This document shows positions 1-7,950 of a DNA stretch of 64,000 nucleotides, one piece after another. Source of the stretch: Desulfovibrio sp. TomC. GTDB taxonomy: Bacteria; Desulfobacterota; Desulfovibrionia; Desulfovibrionales; Desulfovibrionaceae. The notes beneath the pieces were generated by a model that made no database searches, was not told where the DNA came from, and worked only from the letters and a program-made list of their open reading frames with translations. Position numbers and translations under genes: made by a program. Position 1 is the first letter of the stretch. Each line of letters starts with the position of its first letter. The stretch is from assembly GCF_000801335.2 (NCBI RefSeq), contig NZ_JSEH01000014.1, positions 62,001-126,000 on the forward strand, written 5' to 3'.

Positions 1-37
1 TTTCACTAGACAGCGGCAGCGAGTGAAACAATCCAAT

Positions 38-139
38 CTGACCCACCGTCCAGGTCTCAATAGCGCATCCAGCACTTTGAATTCACGTGAAAATTTCCCA
101 GGACACCGGCGAGATTTTGAAAAATGTGTCCACCCGTGA
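38..139 (+). repeat. 102-bp direct repeat, left copy
   Basis: This segment matches 2721-2822 over its full length with about 10 mismatches and no gaps in my alignment. Its right end reads GGACAC, a spacer, then TTTTGAAAAATGTGTCC, which resembles the GGACAC/GTGTCC-type ends of IS21-like elements. The two copies bracket the sensor kinase at 193-2487. I infer a leftover IS end; no transposase lies beside it. Confidence 0.75.
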
Positions 140-192
140 TGAAACTAATAAAAGACCGATGCCGCAAGGCGACAGGAACAACAATTACTTCT

Positions 193-2487
193 TTATTGTA
201 TGTTGCTATGCTGACATTTCGCGACGTTGGAATCCTTATCATGCGGAATAAGTGGCAATTCAATGAGGAAGGTCGTTTTGTTTTCCGACGAAACAGAAAA
301 CGAGATGTCGCCACCATGGGACTTGGCTATTAGTCGTGCGCTGTATGTCCCTAATCCTGTGCCGTGTTCTTTTCCATAACTAAAATATTTGGTAAATATT
401 TTTTTTGACACATCTTCATTGATTACTCCAGGATTAGTTACGGAAATATACGAACAATCCGACAGAACGTAACAGGTTACTTCTACCACAGATCCATCAA
501 CTGACGCTTCAACAGCATTTTTTACAATATTAAGAAGCATATTTTCAATTAAAAACTTTTCGCCAAACACAGTGCAACTATCTGGACTATTGCATTTGCA
601 CTTGTTAGAAATCGTAATTTTTTTATGAATACAAATACTATGAAGTGTTTGAAGTACATTGCCGAGAACTTTTGGCAATTCAAATGGCATTCTTTTCGGG
701 CAATAAACTCCACATTCCATTTTGTATAATTTGTCAGATGAATCAACGAGATTGATTACCTGTTGGATGGAGTTAAGTATTAGTGGGGCGACATTGCGAA
801 GGCCATCGCCAATATCTTCTTGTAGAGCCAAGGACGCCAGAGAGTGTAATCCAGCAAGAGGAGATTTAATGTCATGACGTATTATCATTTCAACATCGTT
901 GCGAAATATTTCAGCTTGCCTTCGCTCTGTTATATCTTCTGCTGAATATATAAAATATTCAACTTCACCATCTTTGTCAAATTTTGGATGTTTTGTTACA
1001 GACAAAAGTCTTGTCTCGTTATTTCCGTCTCGCACCCATTCCTCTGTGTTTATAGTTCTTCTTCCTTTGATAACGGCGCGGTTCTTTTCAATTATTTTTT
1101 GAGCAACTTCATGCGGAAAAATCTCGTCAATTCTTTTGAATTCTACCTCCTTCTTGCTTTTGCCGAGAAATGTGGCGTGAGAGTCATTGACGGCACCATA
1201 AGTAGACTCATCGAGCTGGTACCATACCTGAAGATGAATCGTGTCGAGTAACACTTTTCTATCTTCAAGGTCTTTCAATATTTGTGCATCTGCCTCTTTT
1301 CTCTTCACAATATTTTCTTTAAATACTTGAACAGATCTTGCCATATCGCCAATTTCATCCGAGTCGCTAGAATAGGGAACATCCTGGTTGTTCTCGTTCG
1401 ACAGTTCAGACATGGTTTTTGAAAGAGCTTTTATTCTAAAAGAGACTTTGACTTTTATGTACAGAAACAACGCAATGGAGATGGTTAGAAATGAAGCAGA
1501 GTAAAATATTGCTTCGGAAAGTGATTTTTTAGAAAATGCCAGCCTTTCCATTGCATACTGATTTGTCGTCGTTATGGCGGATTCCATTAGGGGGGCGATT
1601 GAATTCAAAGCATCGACCATTGTTTTTTCGTAAGCTTGTTTTTCGTATGGCAATTTCTGCTTTGAAAATATTGCATCAAGACTTGATTTTTGAATCGGAA
1701 CAAATTGGTCTATGTATTTTGTATTAAAATTTTTCAAGGCCATGTTGAGTGCTGCATTGTCAAGTAGCCTTGCTGATAGCCTAATGTCTTGGATTAATCG
1801 CGATGTGACACCTTCTAGCTTAAATACTTTAATGAGGTCATTGTCAGAAAGCACTCCGTCAGTTCCATAGGCCGAAAGCACCAGGGAGCATTCCGGACCT
1901 GCTGAATTGCGTAGAGACAAAAGTTTTGATTTTATGGTAAAAAATTCACGCGACGTGCCATCGATGATTTTTATGTCAGAAGTTAGGGCAAAGAGTAGCT
2001 CCTCCAGGCTGTCAATAAACTCTGTCATCGTATCAAACCAACGAGCAACAAGTTTGTTGTCCCTGTCTGTTAGAGGTATTTTCATTTCGCAATCTACGGC
2101 ATTTCGCAACGTTGACACTGATGTATTAAACTCAACAGGGCTGGTTTCTATGTTGATGAATTTATCTTTTTTTAACGCATTGATTTTGGTTATAGCATTT
2201 TGTAACGCTTTTTCGCCTTCGCTTCTTTGCTTTGCTATGAACACTCGATTGTTTTCCATTGATTCCACGGGGCCGGAATCTCTGAGAACAACATTCACCC
2301 GTCCTCTTTCAAATCCAAAATGCTGTACGGCATCGTACAGATCATCTGAGATATCGTTAATTTGACAGATATAATCAGCTTTATTATAGACATCAATCGA
2401 GTGCACTATGTTTGTTAGTGCTGCCGCTGTGTATAGTCCAATAAGAACAAGCAAGACTGTACTTAAGAGTCGTTTTATCGTAAGCAT
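193..2487 (-). CDS. Membrane sensor histidine kinase (HAMP-PAS-HATPase)
   Basis: A 764-residue inner-membrane sensor kinase. An N-terminal hydrophobic segment (about 4-25) is followed by a long, mostly helical extracytoplasmic region, a second membrane segment (about 325-350), a HAMP linker, and a PAS domain ending in the usual DITERR. The phosphoacceptor helix contains IIRHDIKSPL. The ATPase part has the N box (NIVKNAVEAS) and a G box (GTGLGTYSARLIAKSHGG). There is no receiver domain, so a separate response regulator is expected, and none is adjacent. The ATG at 2487 starts a membrane segment directly. The gene stands alone between two copies of a direct repeat, which suggests it arrived or survived as an IS-linked cassette. 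Its ligand cannot be inferred. Confidence 0.93.
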   Translation of the reverse strand: MLTIKRLLSTVLLVLIGLYTAAALTNIVHSIDVYNKADYICQINDISDDLYDAVQHFGFERGRVNVVLRDSGPVESMENNRVFIAKQRSEGEKALQNAITKINALKKDKFINIETSPVEFNTSVSTLRNAVDCEMKIPLTDRDNKLVARWFDTMTEFIDSLEELLFALTSDIKIIDGTSREFFTIKSKLLSLRNSAGPECSLVLSAYGTDGVLSDNDLIKVFKLEGVTSRLIQDIRLSARLLDNAALNMALKNFNTKYIDQFVPIQKSSLDAIFSKQKLPYEKQAYEKTMVDALNSIAPLMESAITTTNQYAMERLAFSKKSLSEAIFYSASFLTISIALFLYIKVKVSFRIKALSKTMSELSNENNQDVPYSSDSDEIGDMARSVQVFKENIVKRKEADAQILKDLEDRKVLLDTIHLQVWYQLDESTYGAVNDSHATFLGKSKKEVEFKRIDEIFPHEVAQKIIEKNRAVIKGRRTINTEEWVRDGNNETRLLSVTKHPKFDKDGEVEYFIYSAEDITERRQAEIFRNDVEMIIRHDIKSPLAGLHSLASLALQEDIGDGLRNVAPLILNSIQQVINLVDSSDKLYKMECGVYCPKRMPFELPKVLGNVLQTLHSICIHKKITISNKCKCNSPDSCTVFGEKFLIENMLLNIVKNAVEASVDGSVVEVTCYVLSDCSYISVTNPGVINEDVSKKIFTKYFSYGKEHGTGLGTYSARLIAKSHGGDISFSVSSENKTTFLIELPLIPHDKDSNVAKCQHSNIQ

Positions 2488-2720
2488 CCAGTTTTCCTTT
2501 GGAACTAGGGAACTGATTCGTCCAACGGGAGTACATTTTTTTTACCATATACTTCCAAATAACCCAACACCTCAGTCCGAGTGCGAAGCACGCCTTACCG
2601 AGTGAAATCTGACCGTGCATGATAAACGCTGGGAAACGAGATGAGGTAAGCAAGGGAAAAAACCAGTTTTGCTAGCTGGATGCCCTCTGGGGAACAACTT
2701 GGGGTTCACCGATCTAAAAC
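2488..2720. other. Intergenic stretch upstream of the sensor kinase
   Basis: No convincing gene. Short ORFs here lack recognisable features. It should hold the promoter of the kinase at 193-2487, but I could not pick a clear -35/-10 pair. Confidence 0.4.
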
Positions 2721-2822
2721 CTGACTCACTGTCCCGTTCTCAATAGCGCTTCCAGCACACTGAATTCACGTAAAAATTTTCCAGGACACCGGCGATATTT
2801 TGAAAAATGTGTCCACCCGTGA
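2721..2822 (+). repeat. 102-bp direct repeat, right copy
   Basis: Second copy of the repeat at 38-139, same orientation, about 90 percent identical by eye. It ends 13 bp before the T-run of the tRNA-Glu-fragment terminator. Confidence 0.75.
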
Positions 2823-2831
2823 GTCCATAAC

Positions 2832-2863
2832 AAAAAAAGGGTTATCCCGAAGGATAACCCTTT
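2832..2863 (-). terminator. Rho-independent terminator after the tRNA-Glu fragment
   Basis: A perfect 12-bp stem (AAAGGGTTATCC with GGATAACCCTTT) around a 4-nt loop is followed on the minus strand by a run of seven T. It lies a few bases past the CCA end of the tRNA-Glu fragment, so it is probably the native terminator of that tRNA gene. Confidence 0.85.
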
Positions 2864-2871
2864 GATTTGCT

Positions 2872-2916
2872 TGGCGTCCCCAAGGGGATTTGAACCCCTG
2901 TTACCGGCGTGAAAGG
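2872..2916 (-). other. 3' part of a tRNA-Glu(UUC) gene; probable attachment site
   Basis: Read on the minus strand, this 45-nt segment gives the anticodon loop and 3' anticodon stem (CCTTTCACGCCGG, anticodon TTC), a short variable loop, a full T arm (AGGGG-TTCAAAT-CCCCT), the 3' acceptor strand and an encoded CCA. It matches the 3' part of bacterial tRNA-Glu as I know it. No D arm or 5' acceptor strand precedes it, so it is not a functional tRNA. Tyrosine-recombinase elements commonly insert at tRNA 3' ends and leave such a displaced fragment at one border. Because the probable native terminator follows it, the element should lie on the high-coordinate side. I see no second copy in the window. 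Confidence 0.8.
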
Positions 2917-3096
2917 ACTTTCATTTAGCGTACTTCACCCATATTTACAGCCACTTAAGTCCGAGTAAATCCGGTCAAATCCTATGGGTTCCGACTAGGT
3001 TTACCTACTCAACCCTCCTGGCCCCTGGCGATGGTCAAAACGCTCGACTGGTCTTTGTCCGGGACTCCAATATTGACCGGCAGAGAAAATCCCCCC

Positions 3097-3143
3097 TTGA
3101 CCATGGTTTACAAAGACCTATAAATAGTACGTCGATGTAAACC
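3097..3143 (+). promoter_or_regulatory. Sigma70-type promoter with inverted repeat, upstream of the XRE gene
   Basis: TTGACC (3097-3102) and TATAAA (3119-3124) are separated by 16 nt. Inverted repeats GGTTTAC (3105-3111) and GTAAACC (3137-3143) bracket the -10 box, an arrangement expected for an operator of the XRE-family protein encoded next. Autorepression is inferred. Confidence 0.6.
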
Positions 3144-3159
3144 TAAAAAAGGGGGCCGT

Positions 3160-4227
3160 ATGTTCGCAAAGCGACTCACGAACGCCCGCAAGGCTGCCGG
3201 CCTCTCCCTCCGAGAAGTTGGGACTCAGGTAGGTCTGTCGCACGCGGCCATAAAAAAATACGAGGATGGGAAGGTTCTGCCCTCCTCTGACGTTCTCCTC
3301 AAACTTGCACGGACATTGAAAGTTCGTAGCGAATATTTTTTCCGTCCGGACACAATTGATCTTACGGGCCTAGAATATCGCAAAAAATGCTCGTTGCCAA
3401 AGAAACGATTGGCTGCCATCACACAAGAAGTGGTTGATCAAATTGAACGACGCTTGGAACTGGAGAGCTTTTTCCCGACTACTCCAGTGAAGCCATTTGT
3501 ACAATCTCAAAGTTTAGTCGCTGAGTTTTCGACTTTCGACAGCATAGAGTTCGCTGCTGAAGCACTGCGCAAAGAATGGAATATAGGTCTAAATCCTATT
3601 CCAGATATTACCGACCTATTGGAATCACATGGAATCCGCGTGTTCTTGGTAGATACCAATTCTGACGCAAAATTTGATGGACTTGCTGCTACAGCAAATG
3701 GAATGCCTGTCATTGTAGTTGGTGGCAATTGGCCAGGTGACCGGCAACGCCTAACACTTGCACACGAACTTGGGCATCTTATGCTTCGTGGTCGCCTACA
3801 AACCACCCTTGACGAAGAGAAAGCATGTCATCGATTTGCTGGGGCATTCCTATTCCCGCGATGTTCAGTCCTCCAGGAACTTGGCACTCGCCGCACTTCC
3901 ATTGAGCCAAAGGAATTGGCTTTGCTCAAGGAAGAATTCGGGCTAAGCATGTCGGCAACTCTTTATCGAGCGAAGGATTTAGGAATTATTTCGCAAGAAT
4001 ATCACAAGCGTACAATGATCAAATTCCGCATGCTTGGATGGCATCGAGTTGAACCAGGCCCCCCGTATCCTTCCGAGAAAACACATGTTTTTGAACAACA
4101 CATCTTCCATGCACTGGGAGAAGGGTATATAGGGGAGGCCAAGGCGGCGGAACTTTTGGGAATGCCCCTAATAAACTTCCGGCGTTTTCGCGCACTGGAA
4201 GGAATTCATGCTATTCCTCATCAGTGA
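3160..4227 (+). CDS. XRE-family regulator with ImmA/IrrE metallopeptidase domain
   Basis: A 355-residue two-domain protein. Residues 1-60 form a Cro/CI-type helix-turn-helix. A central domain of the ImmA/IrrE (COG2856) type carries the zinc-protease motif HELGH in the context LTLAHELGHLML at about residue 200, followed by the usual acidic and CxRFAGAFLFP-like segment. Family members either cleave repressors (ImmA) or serve as the antitoxin-like partner in toxin-antitoxin pairs. Its end overlaps the PIN gene by 20 nt, so the two are translationally coupled. A promoter with an inverted repeat lies just upstream. The position right inside the tRNA-Glu attachment fragment is typical of island-borne stability or lysogeny-control genes. 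Confidence 0.88.
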   Translation: MFAKRLTNARKAAGLSLREVGTQVGLSHAAIKKYEDGKVLPSSDVLLKLARTLKVRSEYFFRPDTIDLTGLEYRKKCSLPKKRLAAITQEVVDQIERRLELESFFPTTPVKPFVQSQSLVAEFSTFDSIEFAAEALRKEWNIGLNPIPDITDLLESHGIRVFLVDTNSDAKFDGLAATANGMPVIVVGGNWPGDRQRLTLAHELGHLMLRGRLQTTLDEEKACHRFAGAFLFPRCSVLQELGTRRTSIEPKELALLKEEFGLSMSATLYRAKDLGIISQEYHKRTMIKFRMLGWHRVEPGPPYPSEKTHVFEQHIFHALGEGYIGEAKAAELLGMPLINFRRFRALEGIHAIPHQ

Positions 4228-4699
4228 TGCCAACATTCTTATTGACATCCAAACTGGCGAACTACTTGCTTCAATGTTCAGCTTAGACTTTCAATTTGCA
4301 GTCCCAGACATCCTCTTTTATGAGGAGCTAGAAGAACAGCACGGGCACTTTGTCGATATGGGTCTAATTATACAAAGCCTTGATTCATTACTGGTAAAAC
4401 GTGTAGAAGATCTTGCTCGTATTCACCGAAAGCCAAGTCGTAACGATCTATTTGCATTAGCACTCGCGGAACATCGAAAATGCCCTCTCTTGACTGGCGA
4501 CGACGATCTACGCCAAGCAGCTACGAGAGAAGAAGTACAGGTGTATGGAACTATTTGGCTAATCGAGCAAATGATTATACAAGGCCGCATCACCGCTACA
4601 GTTGCTAGAAACGCTTATTCCCTCATGAAAAAAGACAATAGACGACTACCTTGGCGATTAGCCGAATCGCGTCTGCAAACTATAGAATCAAAAAGTTGA
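4208..4699 (+). CDS. PIN-domain ribonuclease-like protein (putative toxin)
   Basis: A 163-residue protein starting inside the previous gene. It opens with a PIN-type strand, FLISDANILIDI, and keeps later acidic positions in RNDLFALALAEH and LLTGDDDLR, the layout of the metal-binding active site of PIN nucleases (DUF3368-like). PIN proteins paired with a DNA-binding partner are usually toxins that cut RNA. The 20-nt overlap with the XRE/ImmA-IrrE gene supports a toxin-antitoxin-like operon. The target RNA is unknown and toxicity is inferred. Length is usual for the family. Confidence 0.8.
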   Translation: MLFLISDANILIDIQTGELLASMFSLDFQFAVPDILFYEELEEQHGHFVDMGLIIQSLDSLLVKRVEDLARIHRKPSRNDLFALALAEHRKCPLLTGDDDLRQAATREEVQVYGTIWLIEQMIIQGRITATVARNAYSLMKKDNRRLPWRLAESRLQTIESKS

Positions 4700-4776
4700 A
4701 GGGAACAGATTGAGGCTCGCCAAAACACCAACGCCAGGAAATTCACTCTTCTAGATTTCGTATGCCTGCCGCAGTG

Positions 4777-4959
4777 TCAGGACACATTTTCCGCTTGGCA
4801 CTTCAAAGCCTTGCCAACAAAACAACAACAAGCAAATGTCACCATACAGCACAACAAATGAACAATCATAGTTTTCCAACAAACGACAAACAGCAACGCA
4901 ACAAGACTTGACGCCAATACAACATTTATAAGTACCAACATTATTAATACATCCTTCAT
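4777..4959 (-). CDS. Possible small membrane protein
   Basis: A 60-codon ORF with two hydrophobic stretches (about 3-28 and 31-52) rich in Cys, Val and Leu. AGGTGG lies about 9 nt upstream of the ATG. I recognise no family. It sits alone in an AT-rich gap between the PIN gene and the Gly-rich protein operon, and may be a chance ORF. Confidence 0.25.
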   Translation of the reverse strand: MKDVLIMLVLINVVLASSLVALLFVVCWKTMIVHLLCCMVTFACCCFVGKALKCQAENVS

Positions 4960-5135
4960 CTGCCATGACCACCTACAGGCTTAGATCTAAAACAATTTAA
5001 GTAAACATAATCGGACGCATGCAAACTAGACTAATTTTCCAATCCAATAGACCGATTTGATCGACCGAGGGCGCATTCAAATGCTACCCGTTCGTATTAA
5101 ATTACTAAGAAAAGTTGCTTTAGCGATGAAACAGC

Positions 5136-5186
5136 TTTACCAATGTTCCCCGCAGTGTCGGTTTAACTTCGGGGAACATTGGTAAA
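5136..5186. repeat. Long perfect hairpin (17-bp stem)
   Basis: TTTACCAATGTTCCCCG at 5136-5152 is exactly complementary to 5170-5186, around a 17-nt loop. It lies 10 bp past the stop codon of the gene at 5196-5462. On the minus strand it is not followed by a T-run, so it is either an atypical terminator or processing hairpin, or a small repeat element. AGCTTT-like sequence extends the symmetry outward with a bulge. Confidence 0.7.
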
Positions 5187-5195
5187 TAAAGCTTA

Positions 5196-5462
5196 CTATC
5201 TATTGATGGGTGCTCCAAAACCGGTTCCATCCTGAGGCATAGGTTCAGTTCCATCGCCAAATCCAAGCATAAGTCCAAGCCCCAGCCCCAGCCCCGTACC
5301 ATCGCCAAGGGGGCACACCCCTGTACCGCTACCGATGGCTCCATTTGCTCCAGTGCCTTGTGCATTTCCGACACCGGCACCAAATCCATTCCCAGCCCAT
5401 GCGTTCACTGAAAAGGCGACAAAACCAAACAACGCTGCTGTCAAAACCATTTTCTTGATCAT
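5196..5462 (-). CDS. Small exported Gly-rich protein
   Basis: An 88-residue precursor with a clear signal peptide (MIKKMVLTAALFGFVAFSVNAWA) and a mature part made almost wholly of Gly with Asn, Thr, Asp and Ala, including GDGTGLGLGLGLMLGFGDG. A strong AAGGAG precedes the ATG. It has the composition of a cell-surface or matrix protein and no enzymatic motif. It lies downstream of the ECF sigma operon, about 120 bp after the larger Gly-rich protein gene, and is probably co-regulated with it. Function unknown. Confidence 0.7.
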   Translation of the reverse strand: MIKKMVLTAALFGFVAFSVNAWAGNGFGAGVGNAQGTGANGAIGSGTGVCPLGDGTGLGLGLGLMLGFGDGTEPMPQDGTGFGAPINR

Positions 5463-5580
5463 GAGTTGCTCCTTATTGCATTTAATAGAATATACGTGCG
5501 GCAGAGGACAAAGGTCACAGACAAAAAATAAAATTCAATTGCAGTCAAAATATTCAAAACTTCAAAAGGGTTACGGCAAA

Positions 5581-6543
5581 CTAATTACGCCCTCCCCTTC
5601 CCCCTCCGCCGCCAGAACCACCACCACCACCACCACCACCTGAACCTCCTCCTCCTGATCCGCCACCGGAGCCGCCGGAACCTCCACCAGATCCGTTCCC
5701 GCCCCTTCCACTTCCAGAACCAGCACCGGCCCCTGAACCCTGGCCTGAGCCTTGTCCATAGCCAGCCCCCGCTTTCCCCTTGCCATTCGTGGAGCCTGTA
5801 GGTGAACTACTCGCAGAAAGTCCCATGGATTTTCGGGCATCAGAGATGCTCAAAGAACCTTCAATAATCTTCGCCGCGTTGCTCAGCACCGAATCATCTG
5901 GCTGTCCCATTTTCTTAGCGTCACGGATCAGCCGAGCCAGTTCCAGCAAGGAACTAGGAAAACGGCCACTTCCAAGGGCACGGGATGTTAGGGTCGACGC
6001 CCCCGCTGAATCAACTCCGGTTTGGCGCACAGCAGCCAAAAACTCTACTGCTTGGACAATTTCTTCAGCTGAACGCTGTACATTGCCAGCACATTCCTCA
6101 ATATCTTGCTGCGAAAGCCCCATGCGCAAAGTATCCGACAACCGCTCGTTGAGCTCCGGGTCATCACAATTAAAATTTTTAAGAATTTGACGTGCAAAAA
6201 TAAAATCACCCGTCCTTATTTCCACCACTTTTGTAATATTGGTGACAGCGATCCTTTTGGCCAGGCCCTCTTCGACCTTATCTACCACATAAACAGTCTG
6301 CCTGCCTGACGCCGACGCCCTTCCTGTTGACTCGAGAAGAGTCGCCGTATCCATTTCACTCAAACCGTATTTGAAGCCAAGAGCAAGAACACGATCAATA
6401 TCGGGTTGGGGCACTCCGGCCCCACGTGCCGACTCCATTGATTCAACCAAGCCCGATTTCGTCTCCGGCATTGCTGTTACTGGCCATAACAACGTGGCCG
6501 CTAGGGCAAGCTCGGCCGCTAAGCCTCTAAAGCGGACGTTCAT
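5581..6543 (-). CDS. Exported protein with helical body and Gly/Ser-rich tail
   Basis: A 320-residue protein when started at the ATG at 6543, chosen because AGGGA lies 6 nt upstream and a proper signal peptide follows (MNVRFRGLAAELALAATLLW, then PVTA). An in-frame ATG at 6579 would add 12 residues. The mature part has a charged, mostly helical region to about residue 240 and then a low-complexity tail of Gly, Ser and a few Arg and Asn. The gene overlaps the 3' end of the upstream membrane-protein gene by 17 nt, so it belongs to the sigma-factor operon. I know of similar Gly-rich exported proteins beside such sigma factors, but their role is undefined. Confidence 0.75.
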   Translation of the reverse strand: MNVRFRGLAAELALAATLLWPVTAMPETKSGLVESMESARGAGVPQPDIDRVLALGFKYGLSEMDTATLLESTGRASASGRQTVYVVDKVEEGLAKRIAVTNITKVVEIRTGDFIFARQILKNFNCDDPELNERLSDTLRMGLSQQDIEECAGNVQRSAEEIVQAVEFLAAVRQTGVDSAGASTLTSRALGSGRFPSSLLELARLIRDAKKMGQPDDSVLSNAAKIIEGSLSISDARKSMGLSASSSPTGSTNGKGKAGAGYGQGSGQGSGAGAGSGSGRGGNGSGGGSGGSGGGSGGGGSGGGGGGGGSGGGGGRGGRN

Positions 6544-7186
6544 GAGATTCCCTATTATTTTGCAGGTTTTCTTCTTCAAGGATTAACACGGAGTTGGTAT
6601 TTCCAAAACCATCATCTTCCTGAATCAATGCTCCCACATCAGGTTGCAGAAGTACTCCATCAATAAGGAAGGCATAGACGTATCGGCCCATTGGCAACGA
6701 CACCGTAAGCGTGAAGACATCTCCGCCAGTGGCTTTGCGCATAACATGGCGACTCGGATCCCAATTATTGAAAGTTCCTATGACTGCAACGTCTTTCGCA
6801 CTGGGCAAATGAGCAACGAAAGTGACTTCCTTACTAAGACCAACATCTGCTCTCGCAAGTCGTATATTGTCTGGCCTGCGAGCAAGTTCAACCGAAGAAG
6901 GAGTTTTTTGGGTGAAATAAGATTTTCGAATGTCAGGAACGAGTAACGAAACTGCGACGAGAAAGGCGACTGATGCTAAACCACCGACCATGACTGCTCG
7001 TCCTGTTGGGCCTACGACAGAACGACGCAATTGGCGCAGATATTTTTTTAGCCACGATTGGTGCTTTACTTTAATTCGAGACATCACCTGGGGAAGAATA
7101 TCTTCTGGAACATCCTGGCGTGGTATGCTAGCAATATAGCCAACAAGGCGATGTATTTCAGCGTCAGTCTTATCTTTCTTTTTCAT
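6527..7186 (-). CDS. Membrane protein with glycogen-binding-like (CBM48/AMPK) domain, likely anti-sigma factor
   Basis: A 219-residue single-pass protein. A cytoplasmic N-terminal part (1-65) begins AEIHRLVGYIASIPRQDVPEDIL and resembles the short regulator regions paired with ECF sigma factors. A membrane segment follows (about 66-90). The C-terminal part (about 118-205) reads as an isoamylase-early-set/AMPK-type carbohydrate-binding module: VTFVAHLPSAKDVAVIGTFNNWD, then GRYVYAFLIDG. It would face the periplasm. Its start overlaps the sigma-factor stop by 4 nt (ATGA). I infer that it holds the sigma factor inactive until the outer domain senses a sugar or surface cue. Confidence 0.8.
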   Translation of the reverse strand: MKKKDKTDAEIHRLVGYIASIPRQDVPEDILPQVMSRIKVKHQSWLKKYLRQLRRSVVGPTGRAVMVGGLASVAFLVAVSLLVPDIRKSYFTQKTPSSVELARRPDNIRLARADVGLSKEVTFVAHLPSAKDVAVIGTFNNWDPSRHVMRKATGGDVFTLTVSLPMGRYVYAFLIDGVLLQPDVGALIQEDDGFGNTNSVLILEEENLQNNRESHERPL

Positions 7187-7776
7187 AACGATGGCCCATT
7201 TTTAATATGAACAAATATCACGCGTAGTTTATCAAGTCCTCGTGATATTTTCATTTTAACAGAACTTACGGAAATCCCTAACACCCCAGAGATATCTTTT
7301 ATAGACATCCCCTGCTGATATCGGAGCATCAACGCCTCTCTAGTTCCTATTCCAAGCGCATCCATAGCATTTAAAATCAAACCAGAATCAATACCGTTTA
7401 TCACTTCATCTGTTGACGACTCTGAACTTAAGTTTTCAATAAATCCATCAGGCAAATCACAGGAAGAAACTTCGGCACGTCCACGTTTTCTCAAGTAATC
7501 ACGCCCGATATTCAGACCAATGGTATAAAGCCACGGGAAAAACCGTGATCCATTTTTGAATCGATCCATTTTTTCATAAGCAACCACAAAGGTCTCTTGA
7601 GTCAAATCGCTCGCGTCTTCTATATTTTTACACATTCGAGTCATAAGGGCATAGATTGGCCCTTGGTAACGGCGAACCAGAACAGCATATGCTTCGGCCT
7701 CGCCGTCAAGGATATCCTCAATAAGTTGCGCTTCGTCGTCGTGATCCATTCGGTTTATTAAACCCTTTTGGGACAT
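7183..7776 (-). CDS. ECF-type RNA polymerase sigma factor
   Basis: A 197-residue sigma factor with region 2 (LTQETFVVAYEKMDRF, FFPWLYTIGLNIGRDYLRKR) and region 4 (ALGIGTREALMLRYQQGMSIKDISGVLGISVSSVKMKISRGLDKL), the two DNA-binding regions of extracytoplasmic-function sigma factors. It lacks regions 1 and 3, as usual for the group. It is the first gene of a four-gene unit with a putative membrane anti-sigma and two exported Gly-rich proteins, so its regulon likely includes surface proteins. A second ATG at 7752 is an alternative start. A short palindrome, GTTCACTGAAC, lies within the leader. Confidence 0.92.
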   Translation of the reverse strand: MSQKGLINRMDHDDEAQLIEDILDGEAEAYAVLVRRYQGPIYALMTRMCKNIEDASDLTQETFVVAYEKMDRFKNGSRFFPWLYTIGLNIGRDYLRKRGRAEVSSCDLPDGFIENLSSESSTDEVINGIDSGLILNAMDALGIGTREALMLRYQQGMSIKDISGVLGISVSSVKMKISRGLDKLRVIFVHIKNGPSL

Positions 7777-7950
7777 ATACGTTCAGTGAACACCTTTGGT
7801 CACAAACTTTCGCTCATTTTGCAGCTAGGCCCTAGCCAGCAAAATAGCACGGACCGACCTCAAGCACTTCAAACCGACCAGTAAGTCTATCTGTAGCATA
7901 AAACAAACGTTATGTTCTCCTGATTCTGTTTTGAGTGTGCGGCACCGCGC

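Noticed and set aside
2872-3000. Possible tmRNA or complete tRNA gene
   Set aside because: Only the anticodon-loop-to-CCA part of tRNA-Glu is present; no D arm, 5' acceptor strand or tag-peptide frame precedes it.
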